Source: Labilithrix sp. (GTDB lineage: Bacteria > Myxococcota > Polyangia > Polyangiales > Polyangiaceae). From it: a stretch of 31,716 nt of DNA. Numbering within the stretch: position 1 is the first letter of the stretch; each line of letters begins with the position of its first letter. Made by a program: the position numbers and the translations under genes. Under the pieces are notes generated by a model. It was not told where the DNA came from. It did not search any database and saw nothing but the letters and a program-made list of their open reading frames with translations. Location: NCBI GenBank assembly GCA_028287035.1, contig JAQBQL010000241.1, positions 1-31,716 of the forward strand. The letters are read 5' to 3'. Of this stretch, positions 22,290 through 30,897 are shown piece after piece.

Positions 22290-23756
22290 ATGACACTGCC
22301 CCGTCTCACGTACGGTCGATCTGACGGCAATACGGGGTCCGCGCGGTCCGCCCCGATCGGCATCTTCGCCATCATCGCGGCCTGCTCGGCCGGCGTCGCC
22401 GCAAAGCCGACGAGCACGACGAGCAAGGATCAGGCGGTCGCGAGCTTCGGCACCGGCGAGCTCCCCGAGTTCGCCGCGTACATGATCCCGGTCGCCGACA
22501 AGCCCGTCGTCCTCGTCAAGGCCACGGCCACCACGCTCGGCTCGTATGGCGCGCTGACGACCACGGGCGCGCCCGGCTCGACGCCCTCGGCGATCACCGC
22601 TGGCGCCACGAAGCCCGTCGACCGCTTTCGCGTGGTCGTCCGGTTCCCGGTCGGCGGCACCATCGGCACCGCCGGGATCACCTGGCAGTTCAGCCTCGAC
22701 AACGGCAAGACGTGGTCCGCCGTCTCGGCTTTGGGCACGGCGACGTCGATCGTCCTCACGGACACGGGGATCACCCTCTTGCTCGGCGCCGGCGGCATCC
22801 TCGCGGGCGAGACCGTCGCGTTCACGACGCGCGGTCCGGTCCTCTCTCTCGCGGACATCACGTCGTGCCTCGACGCGCTGAAGGCCACCGGCCTGTCGTT
22901 CGAGGCGATCCTGATCGGCTCGGTCGATGCCGACGCCACGATGATCAACGGCGTACGAACCGCGCTCGCCGGCTTCATGTCGCGCGGCCTCTCGAAGCGC
23001 GCGATCCTCAACGTGCGCGCCTACACGCCGGGCACCGAGACTGCCCAAGCGTACATCGACGCGCTCACCGTCATCAGCACCGCGGGCCGGGTCGGAACGC
23101 GCGTCGACGTGTGCGCCGACGGCTGCTACATCCCCTCGCCCATCCGCGGCATCAGCATGTGGCGGCCGACGGCGCTCGCGCTCGCCGCGCGCATCGCGAA
23201 GATCTCGCTCGGCACGGATGCCGCGTACGTGGCCGACGGCCCCGTCGACAGCGCCACGATCTTCGACGACGACGGCAGCACGATCTGCTGGGACGAGGCT
23301 GTGACGCCCGGCCTCGACGATCAGGGGTTCGTCACGCTCCGCACGCTCGCGCGCCGCGCCGGCTGTTTCGTCGGCAACCCGCGCGTATTCTCGCCGATCG
23401 GCTCGGACTACGTCTTCGATCAGCAGGAGCGCACGATGTGCGTCGCCGAGGAGCGGACCTACGACTTCCTGACCGAGGAGCTCTCCGCGAAGAAGCGCAA
23501 GGAGCCCGTGCCTGGCCCGCAAGGTCAGGTCTACATGCTCGAGGCCGACCTGGCCGACATCGAGCAGAGGGCGACGCTCGACGTGCAGGCCGTGCTCAGG
23601 GGCGAGGTCACCGACGTTCGCGTGTCCCTGGCGCGCACTGACGACGTCGGCGCCAACTCGGGCGCGGTCATCACGGCGACCGTCGAGATCTCGAGCCTCA
23701 TCTACATCAAGGGATTCGCCGTCACGACCCGGTTCGTCCGGTCGTTCACCATCTGA
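22290..23756 (+). CDS. Tail sheath protein, DUF2586-like
   Basis: The product is 488 aa from ATG 22290 (an upstream TTG at 22272 lies inside the motif and was not used). The N-terminus (LTYGRSDGNTGSARSAPIGIFAIIAACSAG), the inserted beta domain (about 80-185) and the C-terminal segments (YDFLTEELSAKKRKEP, DVRVSLARTDD, IKGFAVTTRFVRSFTI) fit DUF2586 sheath proteins. It makes the contractile outer tube, so the virion is a myovirus-type particle. Confidence 0.78.
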   Translation: MTLPRLTYGRSDGNTGSARSAPIGIFAIIAACSAGVAAKPTSTTSKDQAVASFGTGELPEFAAYMIPVADKPVVLVKATATTLGSYGALTTTGAPGSTPSAITAGATKPVDRFRVVVRFPVGGTIGTAGITWQFSLDNGKTWSAVSALGTATSIVLTDTGITLLLGAGGILAGETVAFTTRGPVLSLADITSCLDALKATGLSFEAILIGSVDADATMINGVRTALAGFMSRGLSKRAILNVRAYTPGTETAQAYIDALTVISTAGRVGTRVDVCADGCYIPSPIRGISMWRPTALALAARIAKISLGTDAAYVADGPVDSATIFDDDGSTICWDEAVTPGLDDQGFVTLRTLARRAGCFVGNPRVFSPIGSDYVFDQQERTMCVAEERTYDFLTEELSAKKRKEPVPGPQGQVYMLEADLADIEQRATLDVQAVLRGEVTDVRVSLARTDDVGANSGAVITATVEISSLIYIKGFAVTTRFVRSFTI

Positions 23757-23775
23757 TCAGGAGATCGATCGCGAC

Positions 23776-24249
23776 ATGCTCCCCAACCCCATCATCGGCG
23801 GCTACCCGTACAACTGGTACGAGTCCATTTTCAAGTTCGACGCGCTCTCCGTCGAGGGCGTTCTCTCCGTCTCCGGCATCAAGCCGAAGGTCGAGCAGTC
23901 GCCTCAGTACGGCACCGGTCGCTTGGCGCTCGCGATCGCCACGGGCAAGGTCGAGCTCGAGCCGATCACCGTGAGCATGTACCTCTTCGCGTGGACCCCC
24001 GTGAAGGCGATGCTCATGGCGAAGTCGCTCGGCCGCGGCCTCGCGTTCGCTGAGTTCGCGTTCACCGCGATGGCCACGGGAAACCCGCTCGCGGGCGCGC
24101 CCCCGGTGGGCGACGTCTTCAGCCAGTGCAAGATCTCCGAGGTGGGCAAGGAGTACGGGCAGGACGTGAACGGCCTCAAGATCGACGTCGTGTTCCAGCC
24201 GCTCCGACACCGCGACATCGACGGCGTTGCGATGGTCACGTCGCTATGA
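23776..24249 (+). CDS. Tail tube protein
   Basis: A 157-aa protein following the sheath. A beta-rich sequence, with FDALSVEGVLSVSGIKPKVEQ, TGKVELEPITVSMYLFAW, GDVFSQCKISEVGKEYG and LKIDVVFQPLRHRDIDG, is the layout of contractile tail tubes. AGGAG lies 12 nt before the ATG. It is ATGA-coupled to the chaperone gene. Confidence 0.7.
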   Translation: MLPNPIIGGYPYNWYESIFKFDALSVEGVLSVSGIKPKVEQSPQYGTGRLALAIATGKVELEPITVSMYLFAWTPVKAMLMAKSLGRGLAFAEFAFTAMATGNPLAGAPPVGDVFSQCKISEVGKEYGQDVNGLKIDVVFQPLRHRDIDGVAMVTSL

Positions 24250-24707
24250 GCGGCGCCGAGAAGACGCCCGTCGAGATCCTCGCGGAGCTCGAGCAGCAGC
24301 TCGCGGCGAAGACCCTCGAGATCAAGGGCGCAGACCCCGAGACCGCGCGGAAGATCGACGACACGAAGGCGGACCTCGAGTACCTCGGGCTCGTCGGTAA
24401 GTTCAACGCGCTCGGCAAGCAGAACCAGAAGTACGCGATCGTCGACGTAACGAGCCACGGCAAGGGCTTCATCGTCGTCGCGATCGGACCGAAGGCCGAG
24501 ATGCACCGCAAGGCGGTGGCCGCGCTCGCGAAGGAAGACAAGCTCACCGACGCGAAGCTCCTCGAGATCGTCCGCGAGTGCGTGCAGCACCCCGCGCTCG
24601 ACACGTTTGACGTGCTCGTCGCCGAGCTCCCCGCGGTCACCGACGTGTGCTTCCTCGCGGTCCAGGATCTCTGGGGCGCTCGCGCGAAGATCCGCCTCGA
24701 AAAATAA
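24246..24707 (+). CDS. Tail assembly chaperone, short form (G-like)
   Basis: A 153-aa helical protein with ATGA overlap to the tube gene. It lies directly before the tape measure, where G-type chaperones always sit. Its last codons read GAA AAA TAA on a run of five A, and the -1 frame stays open for 76 codons beyond, so it should also exist as a longer G-T fusion. It coats the tape measure during tail assembly and is not in the virion. Confidence 0.72.
   Translation: MSGAEKTPVEILAELEQQLAAKTLEIKGADPETARKIDDTKADLEYLGLVGKFNALGKQNQKYAIVDVTSHGKGFIVVAIGPKAEMHRKAVAALAKEDKLTDAKLLEIVRECVQHPALDTFDVLVAELPAVTDVCFLAVQDLWGARAKIRLEK
24699..24707 (+). other. Predicted -1 ribosomal frameshift site (GAAAAATAA)
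   Basis: The zero-frame codons are GAA-AAA-TAA. A P-site Lys tRNA on AAA (24702-24704) can slip back one base onto AAA (24701-24703) while the stop occupies the A site; the next codon is then ATA. It is not a classical X-XXY-YYZ heptamer. The stop in the A site would favour slippage. Confidence 0.58.
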
Positions 24708-24934
24708 CAAGCCGAGCGAGGGCGGCGGTCGAACACCCCTCGCGCGACGTGGAGGCGTTTCGCGCCCTTCTACTCCCGGACCCCGACCCGATCGATCCCG
24801 AGGCAGAGGAAGAATCCCGCGAGGTCGGCGCGATCCTCAAGGCTGTCGAGTTCGAGTACGCACGCGAGTCGCTGAAGAGCCTGAAGGCGATCGAGGCGAT
24901 CCTCTCCGCGGTCCACCTGAAGAAGAAGAGATGA
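24704..24934 (+). CDS. Frameshift extension of the tail chaperone (T part of G-T)
   Basis: 76 residues read in the -1 frame after the slip (ITSRARAAVEHPS onward), rich in acidic and helical sequence, ending LSAVHLKKKR at 24934, 7 nt before the tape measure ATG. No plausible independent start with an SD exists; the first GTG (24750) has none. Fusion would give a protein of 229 aa. In lambda-like and P2-like phages the T part contacts the tape measure. Confidence 0.58.
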   Translation: MTSRARAAVEHPSRDVEAFRALLLPDPDPIDPEAEEESREVGAILKAVEFEYARESLKSLKAIEAILSAVHLKKKR

Positions 24935-24941
24935 GCTCCCG

Positions 24942-26825
24942 ATGGCGGTCCGCGAAACCAAGTGGGTGGTGACGGTCGACGGCAACGCCAAGGAGGCGAG
25001 CGCCGAGACCGTCGACGCGCTCAAGGCGATGGCGGCCGAGTACGAGAAGAACAAGCAGGCGCTCGCGCAGCTCAACTCGGCACTGAAGTCCTCGGGCAAG
25101 GGCACGGCCGAGGTGACGAAGGGCATCAAGGATCAGATCGAAAAGCTCACCGCGCGACAGGCGGTCGTGACCGCCGACGCGGCGAAGCATGGTCAGAGCG
25201 TCAAGACGATCATCAAGAACGCGCAGAAGGAAGCCGCCGAGCGCGAGAAGTCCGCGAAGAAGGTGCAGCAGGCCGAGAAGGACCGTGCTGCGACCCAGGC
25301 GAAGGCCTACAGCATGCTCGGCGGCCGCCTCGGCGCGCTTCGCAACCGGCTCCTCGAGTACAAGGACGTCGCGAGCGAGGACGGCGGCAAGGGCGCGCTG
25401 CTGAAGGCCGGCCTCACGGGCGCGGCAGAGGGTGCGGTCGCCCTGTCTGCGGCTGCGGCGGCGGCTGCTGTAGCGGTCGGCGTCGCCCTCGCGGTAGGCA
25501 TCGCTGCGGCGACCGTGAGCCTGACGAAGTGGGTCGTCCTCACGGCGAGCGCGCGCGCGCAGACTCGGCTGCAAATGGAAGCGTGGGTGCGCACCGGGGA
25601 GAACGCGCGGAACCTCGCGGACCAGGTCGACGCCCTGGCGAACAAGGTGCCGACCTCGACGGAGGCCCTTTCCAAGCTCGCCATCCAGCTCCGTCAGGCG
25701 GGCATCCGTGGCGCGCCTCTCGTCGACTCCCTCAACGCAGTAGGGCAAGCGTCGGCCGCGCTCGGCGACGATGCCGGCGCGAAGATTCAGGAGTTCATCA
25801 CCCGGTATCAGCGCATGGGCGTGATGCAGATCAACCCCCTCGAGATGATCGGCACGGGCCTCGATTTCGACGACGTCGCCGGAGCGCTCGCGAAAGGCAT
25901 GGGCACGTCAATCGAGAAGGCGCGCGCCGCGCTCGCCACGGGGCAGGTGAAGCTCGCCGACGGCGCGGCGGCGATGCGGAAGGCCGTCGAGGACAAGTTC
26001 TCTGGCCTCAACCTGCGCAAGCTCTCCGACCTGTCGACCCTGTCCGAGCAGTTCGGCAAGCGTCTCTCGGCGCTCACGAAGGACGTGAACCTCGAGCCCA
26101 TCACGCGCTTCCTGGACCGGATCTACAAGTCGCTCGATGAGTCCTCCGTCTCAGGGCAGGCGCTCAAGACGCTGTTCGAGAGCCTCGCGACCGCGCTGGG
26201 GTCGACCCTCGACAAAAACGGCGACTGGATCGAGTACGGGCTCAAGGAGTCGATCATCGTGGCGCTCGATCTCGCGACGCAGATGGTCCTCGTGAAGAAC
26301 CGCGTCGAGGACGCCTTCAACGATGGGCGGAGCGCGGCGGAGAAGTTCAATTCGGTACTCGACACGATCAAGAGCGGCCTCAAGATGGCCGCGGGGCTGT
26401 CGGTCATGGTCTTCGATCCAGTGCACGGAGCGAAGTGGACCTCTGACGGAGCCAAGGGGCTCTACGACGCTGCCACGCGCCCGGCGGGCCCCGGCGCGAC
26501 CAAGCCCGTTGCGCCGGCGGCGCTGCCCGCACACGCAAGCGGCGGCGTCGTGACCGGGATCTCGCGCGGCGTCGCGAACACGGCGCCCCTACCCGCCGCC
26601 GGTGAGGGCCTCGTTTCGATCGGCATGGGCGAGGCCATCGTTCCTGCGTCGCAGGTCGGCGCGGCCGGCGGAGGTAGAGCGGCGCTGACGATCTCGATCG
26701 GGGACGTCATCGTGTCGAGCTCGGCATCCGATCCCGGGGCCGTGGCGAAAGAGGTGCACGACAGCGTCCTCGAGAAGATCCTCAACGCGCTCGAAATCGG
26801 CAACGCGCAGCTGGCGGTGCGGTGA
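24942..26825 (+). CDS. Tape measure protein
   Basis: The product is 627 aa. It has a coiled-coil N-terminal part (about 20-135), a long Ala/Val hydrophobic stretch at about 161-203 that could cross a membrane, helices to about 500, and a C-terminal end with HASGGVVTGISRGV and GEGLVSIGMGEAIVP, a common tape-measure ending. Tape length sets tail length; at the usual 1.5 angstrom per residue this predicts a tail of roughly 90-95 nm. Its stop overlaps the next start. Confidence 0.85.
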   Translation: MAVRETKWVVTVDGNAKEASAETVDALKAMAAEYEKNKQALAQLNSALKSSGKGTAEVTKGIKDQIEKLTARQAVVTADAAKHGQSVKTIIKNAQKEAAEREKSAKKVQQAEKDRAATQAKAYSMLGGRLGALRNRLLEYKDVASEDGGKGALLKAGLTGAAEGAVALSAAAAAAAVAVGVALAVGIAAATVSLTKWVVLTASARAQTRLQMEAWVRTGENARNLADQVDALANKVPTSTEALSKLAIQLRQAGIRGAPLVDSLNAVGQASAALGDDAGAKIQEFITRYQRMGVMQINPLEMIGTGLDFDDVAGALAKGMGTSIEKARAALATGQVKLADGAAAMRKAVEDKFSGLNLRKLSDLSTLSEQFGKRLSALTKDVNLEPITRFLDRIYKSLDESSVSGQALKTLFESLATALGSTLDKNGDWIEYGLKESIIVALDLATQMVLVKNRVEDAFNDGRSAAEKFNSVLDTIKSGLKMAAGLSVMVFDPVHGAKWTSDGAKGLYDAATRPAGPGATKPVAPAALPAHASGGVVTGISRGVANTAPLPAAGEGLVSIGMGEAIVPASQVGAAGGGRAALTISIGDVIVSSSASDPGAVAKEVHDSVLEKILNALEIGNAQLAVR

Positions 26826-27370
26826 TGGCGTTCTCGGTCGACATCGACTTCCTCGTGGTGGGCGCCGTGCCGGTGCCCGCCGACAAGACGACGCTCAGCC
26901 CCCCGAAGCTGAAGCGGAATTGGACCGTGCAGCCAGGCTTCGGCATCCAGGGCGCGTTCTGTGTCTACACCGGTGAGGGCCTGGCCGCGTTCGACGCCAC
27001 GTTCGAGTTCTGGGACGAGACGAAGGAAGCGCTCTGGGACCAGTTCGCGAACCGCTACCTCGTCGCGCCAAAGGGCGTGCGACCCGCCGCGATCGGCGTC
27101 TACCACCCGGTACTCATGAAGGCGCCGTTCAAGATCCAGAACGTGCAGGTGACGGACATCGAGGGGTGGAGCCTCGTATCACCCGGGCACTGGCAGACGC
27201 GCCTGACGCTCCTCGAGTACCGGCCGCCCGCGCCGTTCAAGCCGGTGAAGACCGAGCCCGTCGTGCCCGGCGTTGAGAAGGTCGCGGTCGCGAAGCCGAA
27301 GACCGAGCAGGACATCCGCATGCAAGAGGCGGCCGCGAGGCTGAAGGCCGCGGCCGAGGCGGGCAAGTGA
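26825..27370 (+). CDS. Tail/baseplate protein of unknown type
   Basis: A 181-aa protein from ATG 26825 sharing one base with the tape measure stop (TGATG); GTG 26822 is an alternative. The core is beta-rich (IDFLVVGAVPVPADKTTLSPP, GIQGAFCVYTGEG, FDATFEFWDE, AIGVYHPVLM, WQTRLTLLEYRPP). A Pro/Lys linker and a helix follow. Position after the tape measure suggests a baseplate hub or tail-tube initiator component, equivalent to the gpU/LysM genes of other phages. No motif proves it. Confidence 0.55.
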   Translation: MAFSVDIDFLVVGAVPVPADKTTLSPPKLKRNWTVQPGFGIQGAFCVYTGEGLAAFDATFEFWDETKEALWDQFANRYLVAPKGVRPAAIGVYHPVLMKAPFKIQNVQVTDIEGWSLVSPGHWQTRLTLLEYRPPAPFKPVKTEPVVPGVEKVAVAKPKTEQDIRMQEAAARLKAAAEAGK

Positions 27371-28569
27371 ACACGATCGGCGCGCTCATCATCACGTCGT
27401 GCACGCTCTACGTCCCTGAGTCGGGATCGTGGGTGCTCGAGGTGGATCACGACCTGCCGACGGGCGCGCCCGCTCCCAAGGGCAAGGTCGCGTGCCTCGT
27501 CGGCGGCGTCCCGTTCTTCGGCACGGTGGACCCGGCCTCGTCGGGCGTCTTCGGCACCGTCGCTCGGTGCCGCGTCGTCGGCGCCCTCGAGTGGCGATCG
27601 AGCCTGCCGAAGCGCGACTTCCAGAATCCGGCCGGCGTGCTCTCCTCGGTGGTCGTCGCCGCAACGGCCGCCGAGCTCGGCATCGCCGCCACCGTCGTCG
27701 CGCCCGAGTCGCTCGGCGCGCACTTCACGCGGGTCGCCGCTCCCGCATCGCAGGTGCTCGGCCGTTCGGGATGGTGGGTCAGTCCGGCCGGGATCACGAC
27801 CGTAGGCCCTCGCCCGCCGTCCGCCCCGGGCCTCGACTTCTTCCTGGCCGACTACGACCCGCTGTCACGCACGGCGCAGGTCTCCAGCCTCGCGCCGATC
27901 ATGCCGGGTATGATCGTGCCGGACCCGCGCCTGCCCGGCGGTGCGCTGCGCGTCCGAGAGGTCACGCAGACGTGGAACGCGGACGGCGCGTCCGCGTCTC
28001 TCTGGATGGGCGAGACCTCGTCCGCTGAGGTGCAGGGGCCGCGGATCGCGAGCGCGATCCAGGCCCTGGCCGTCGCCGCCATGCGCCCCGAGCTCCTCAC
28101 GCACCACGCCTACACCGTCGTGGGCCAAGCGCCGGACGGCGGGTACCTCCTCAAGAGCGAGGTGCGCGGGCCCGTCCCGGACGCGACGCCGGTGGTGCAC
28201 TGGCCAGGCGTTCCCGGCCTGTCGCTCACGCTGACGCCCGGCGTGCGCGTCCTGGTGGGCTTCCGAGGCAGAGAGCCGGTGGTGGTGGGCTTCGACGGCT
28301 CCGCGCCGCTGGTGGCGACCTGGGAGGCCACGTTGCTGAACCTCGGAGGCGAGGTCGCCACCGGGGTCGCGACCCAGGAGACCATGACGGTGCTCCTCGG
28401 CCTCCTGGCAACGTTCGTCACCGCCGTCGGCTCCTTCGCCAGCACGCCTGTCGTGAACGCGCTCGCGAAGCCGCTTGCCGACGCTATCGTCGGCGCTGCC
28501 GGTCCGTTGGCGCTCCAGCTCGCGCTTCCTACGAACTTCTCGACGCGGGTGCGGGCGGTGGGGTCGTGA
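27367..28569 (+). CDS. Baseplate hub/spike-like protein
   Basis: A 400-aa protein from GTG 27367 (GTGA overlap). The N-terminal half is beta-rich (ALIITSCTLYVPESGSWVLEV, GKVACLVGGVPFFGTVD). A later region resembles an OB-fold spike base (YLLKSEVRGPVPDATPVVHW, GVRVLVGFRGREPVVVGFDG), and the C-terminus is a hydrophobic Ala/Leu/Val helix region. The hub and gpV-like spike parts appear joined in one gene. The assignment comes mostly from order and the OB-like segment. Confidence 0.55.
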   Translation: MNTIGALIITSCTLYVPESGSWVLEVDHDLPTGAPAPKGKVACLVGGVPFFGTVDPASSGVFGTVARCRVVGALEWRSSLPKRDFQNPAGVLSSVVVAATAAELGIAATVVAPESLGAHFTRVAAPASQVLGRSGWWVSPAGITTVGPRPPSAPGLDFFLADYDPLSRTAQVSSLAPIMPGMIVPDPRLPGGALRVREVTQTWNADGASASLWMGETSSAEVQGPRIASAIQALAVAAMRPELLTHHAYTVVGQAPDGGYLLKSEVRGPVPDATPVVHWPGVPGLSLTLTPGVRVLVGFRGREPVVVGFDGSAPLVATWEATLLNLGGEVATGVATQETMTVLLGLLATFVTAVGSFASTPVVNALAKPLADAIVGAAGPLALQLALPTNFSTRVRAVGS

Positions 28570-28582
28570 CGCCTTCTTTTGC
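28568..28582 (+). promoter_or_regulatory. 15-bp start-associated motif, copy 4 (before baseplate wedge)
   Basis: GACGCCTTCTTTTGC overlaps the upstream stop (TGA 28567-28569) and ends 15 nt before GTG 28598. It selects this GTG over the out-of-frame ATG at 28594 and the longer open frame upstream. The gap is again 28 nt. Confidence 0.66.
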
Positions 28583-28597
28583 TTCGACGCGGCATGC

Positions 28598-28975
28598 GTG
28601 GACCTCGTCTGCCTCGACGACCTTGACGAGTTCGCGTCCGAGACGGACGACGAGCTCGAGCAGCTTGCGCAGGATCTCGAGCATCGCCTGCTCGAGGAGT
28701 ACGGCAGCAACCCGGACGACGAGGACCGCGGCGTAGGGCTTCTCTCGCGCCTCTCGGGCTCGGACGATCCCACGAAGATCGGTCGCCTCATCGAGGCTGA
28801 CTTCGTCAAGGACGTCCGCGTCCTGGCATGCATCGCGAAGGTCGTCCTCGGCGGGGCCGGCAACGGCGGCGCGGTCGCGCAGCTCGCGATCGAGGTCACG
28901 ACGGACGACGCGCTGTTGCGGCTCGGCTACTCGGTCGGCGCGGACGGCACCCTGACGGGAGGCGTCGCCACATGA
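28598..28975 (+). CDS. Baseplate wedge protein, gp25/Mu gp46-like
   Basis: A 125-aa protein from GTG 28598, the start set by motif spacing. The acidic N-terminus, LAQDLEHRLLEEYGSNPDDEDRGVGLLSRLSG, and the helix IGRLIEADFVKDVRVLACI fit small wedge proteins of the gp25/W family. ATGA coupling to the J-type gene, its normal partner, supports this. Confidence 0.7.
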   Translation: MDLVCLDDLDEFASETDDELEQLAQDLEHRLLEEYGSNPDDEDRGVGLLSRLSGSDDPTKIGRLIEADFVKDVRVLACIAKVVLGGAGNGGAVAQLAIEVTTDDALLRLGYSVGADGTLTGGVAT

Positions 28976-30114
28976 TCTCGCTGGACGACCTCATCACGAA
29001 GGTCTCTCCCGACGACTACATGGCGAGGCTCGAGAGCGTCCTCTCGACGCTCGGCACCGACCCGTCGAAGTTCCGGAAGGGCGGCGTGCTCCGCGTGCTC
29101 ATGCGCGCGCAAGGCATGACGTTCTCCGGTCTCACCGAGATCATGGTGGCCGTCATCCGCGGCGGCTTCCTCGATCTCGCAGAGGGCGCGTGGCTCACGC
29201 TGCTCGCGCGCTACGTCTTCGGCGTCGAGCGTCGCGCCGAGCAGCCGGCGAGCGGCAACGTCACGCTCGTGAACGGGGGCGGCGGCACGTTCGCGCCCGG
29301 TGACTACCCGATCGGGAGCGTCAGGCTCTACTCGAGCCGCACCGGAAAGAAGTACCTCAACGCTGAGCCGCTGAGCCTCGGCCCGTTCGCCACCGTGACG
29401 ATCGCCGTCGTGGCAGTCGAGACCGGAGCGGCATCGAACGCCGCGGCCGGCGACATCGACTCGCTCGAGACGAGCCTTCTCGGCGTCACCGCGGCGAATG
29501 CCGAGGCCGTCGTCGGCCTCGACGAGGAGTCCGACGTCGACCTGCGCACCGCGTGTCGAGCGAAGACGGCGAGCGTCAGCGACCTCGGCCCCCGCGGCGC
29601 GTACCTCTGGGCCGTTCGTCAGGCGACGCGGCTCGACGGCACGCCGACGGCCATCAACCGCGTGTTCGTCCCCGAAGGAACGTGGGATGCGGTCGTCCGC
29701 GTCGTGCTAGCGAGCGCCGCCGGCGCCCCGATCGCGGGCGACTTGACCGCGGCGACCACGTCGATCGAGTCGCGCTCTCGTCCGTCCGGCATCAAGGTGG
29801 AAGTGCAGGCCGCGGCTGCCGTGCCGTACGCGCGCACCGCCACGATCTGGGTGCAACGAACGAGCGGGCTCGACCTCTACGCCCTCCAGGCGCAGGCGAA
29901 CCAGGCGATCGCGACGGGGCTCAGCACGTACCCGATCGGCGGTTTCAAGAAGCCGTCCCAGACGCAAGGCGCGCTCTACTCCGACTGGATCAAGGGCGCG
30001 TGCAAGGTCCACCCGTCGGTGTTCGACGTCGACCTGTCCCTCGAGTCCGATCTCCTCCTCGCGTCGAACGAGGTGGTGACGTGGGCAGGCTCGGTCCTCG
30101 TGAGGGCTGCGTAG
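28972..30114 (+). CDS. Baseplate J-like protein
   Basis: A 380-aa protein with ATGA overlap. The N-terminal helices (GMTFSGLTEIMVAVIRGGFLD, AWLTLLARYVFGVERRAEQPA), the beta region (GNVTLVNGGGGTFAPGDY), then VGLDEESDVDLRTACRAKT and RGAYLWAVRQATRLDGT are typical of gpJ/Mu gp47. It builds the baseplate periphery with the W and I proteins. Confidence 0.85.
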   Translation: MISLDDLITKVSPDDYMARLESVLSTLGTDPSKFRKGGVLRVLMRAQGMTFSGLTEIMVAVIRGGFLDLAEGAWLTLLARYVFGVERRAEQPASGNVTLVNGGGGTFAPGDYPIGSVRLYSSRTGKKYLNAEPLSLGPFATVTIAVVAVETGAASNAAAGDIDSLETSLLGVTAANAEAVVGLDEESDVDLRTACRAKTASVSDLGPRGAYLWAVRQATRLDGTPTAINRVFVPEGTWDAVVRVVLASAAGAPIAGDLTAATTSIESRSRPSGIKVEVQAAAAVPYARTATIWVQRTSGLDLYALQAQANQAIATGLSTYPIGGFKKPSQTQGALYSDWIKGACKVHPSVFDVDLSLESDLLLASNEVVTWAGSVLVRAA

Positions 30115-30897
30115 ATGGCCGGCCTCCTCACCGACGGGATCGAGCGCCTCGTGCCGTGGTGGCTCCGCAAGCGGGCCGGCCTCGAGCGCGGGTTCACGTA
30201 CCTCTGGGCGAGCGCCCTGATGTGCGACGTGATGATTCACTCGCTCATCCAGGGGATCGAGGCCGCGTGGCCTGGATACGGCACGCCGACGGCGCTCACC
30301 GAGATCGGCGCCACTCGCGGGATCGTTCAGGGGCTCTCGGACTCCGACGCCGAGTACGCGGCGCGCCTGCGCGCCTGGCTCGACAACGCCGACCGCGTCG
30401 GATCCGACGAGGCGATCGTTCGGTGCCTGCACGACTACCTGCTGGCGCGCCCGATGGTGCGCATCGTCGACCGCCATGGGCAGTGGACGGAGATCAACGC
30501 CGCTGGCGTCCTCCGCACGTTCACCGCGCCCTGGGACTGGGACTCGATCTCCGCCCCGAGCGCGGGAACGACGCGGCCGACGGACGTCTGGGTCATCGTC
30601 TACGGCGCCGCCTACACGAAATATCCGACGTGGGCGTCGCACGACCTCTCGCACGGGATCGGCCACAACGCGCCGCTCACCGAGGCCGATCAGGCCATCG
30701 CGATCCTCAAGCAGGCGAAGCCCGCGCACAACTGGATCCGCTGCGTCCTCTGGGTCGACAGCCCCTCTCAGCTCGATCCGGAGCTCGGCACCGGGCTCCC
30801 CGACGGACGGTGGGGGAAGTGGAGCAAGGACGACGGGAGCGGCGGCCGCGTGCCGAGCCGCAATGCGAACTTTCGATACTGGGAATTTGACCAATGA
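30115..30897 (+). CDS. Baseplate/tail protein I-like (Mu gp48 position)
   Basis: A 260-aa protein whose ATG follows the J stop directly. The helical N-terminus (DGIERLVPWWLRKRAGLERG) and DSDAEYAARLRAWLDN precede an aromatic-rich C-terminal half (TFTAPWDWDSIS, PTDVWVIVYGAAYTKYPTW, AKPAHNWIRCVLWVD). J-then-I order is standard and the C-terminal domain is long for the family. It should join the baseplate to the fibre. Confidence 0.62.
   Translation: MAGLLTDGIERLVPWWLRKRAGLERGFTYLWASALMCDVMIHSLIQGIEAAWPGYGTPTALTEIGATRGIVQGLSDSDAEYAARLRAWLDNADRVGSDEAIVRCLHDYLLARPMVRIVDRHGQWTEINAAGVLRTFTAPWDWDSISAPSAGTTRPTDVWVIVYGAAYTKYPTWASHDLSHGIGHNAPLTEADQAIAILKQAKPAHNWIRCVLWVDSPSQLDPELGTGLPDGRWGKWSKDDGSGGRVPSRNANFRYWEFDQ

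Noticed and set aside
21117..23522. 801-codon leftward open frame over the sheath region
   Set aside because: Shadow of the late genes; Arg/Asp-rich with no domain, and it opposes a complete coupled operon.
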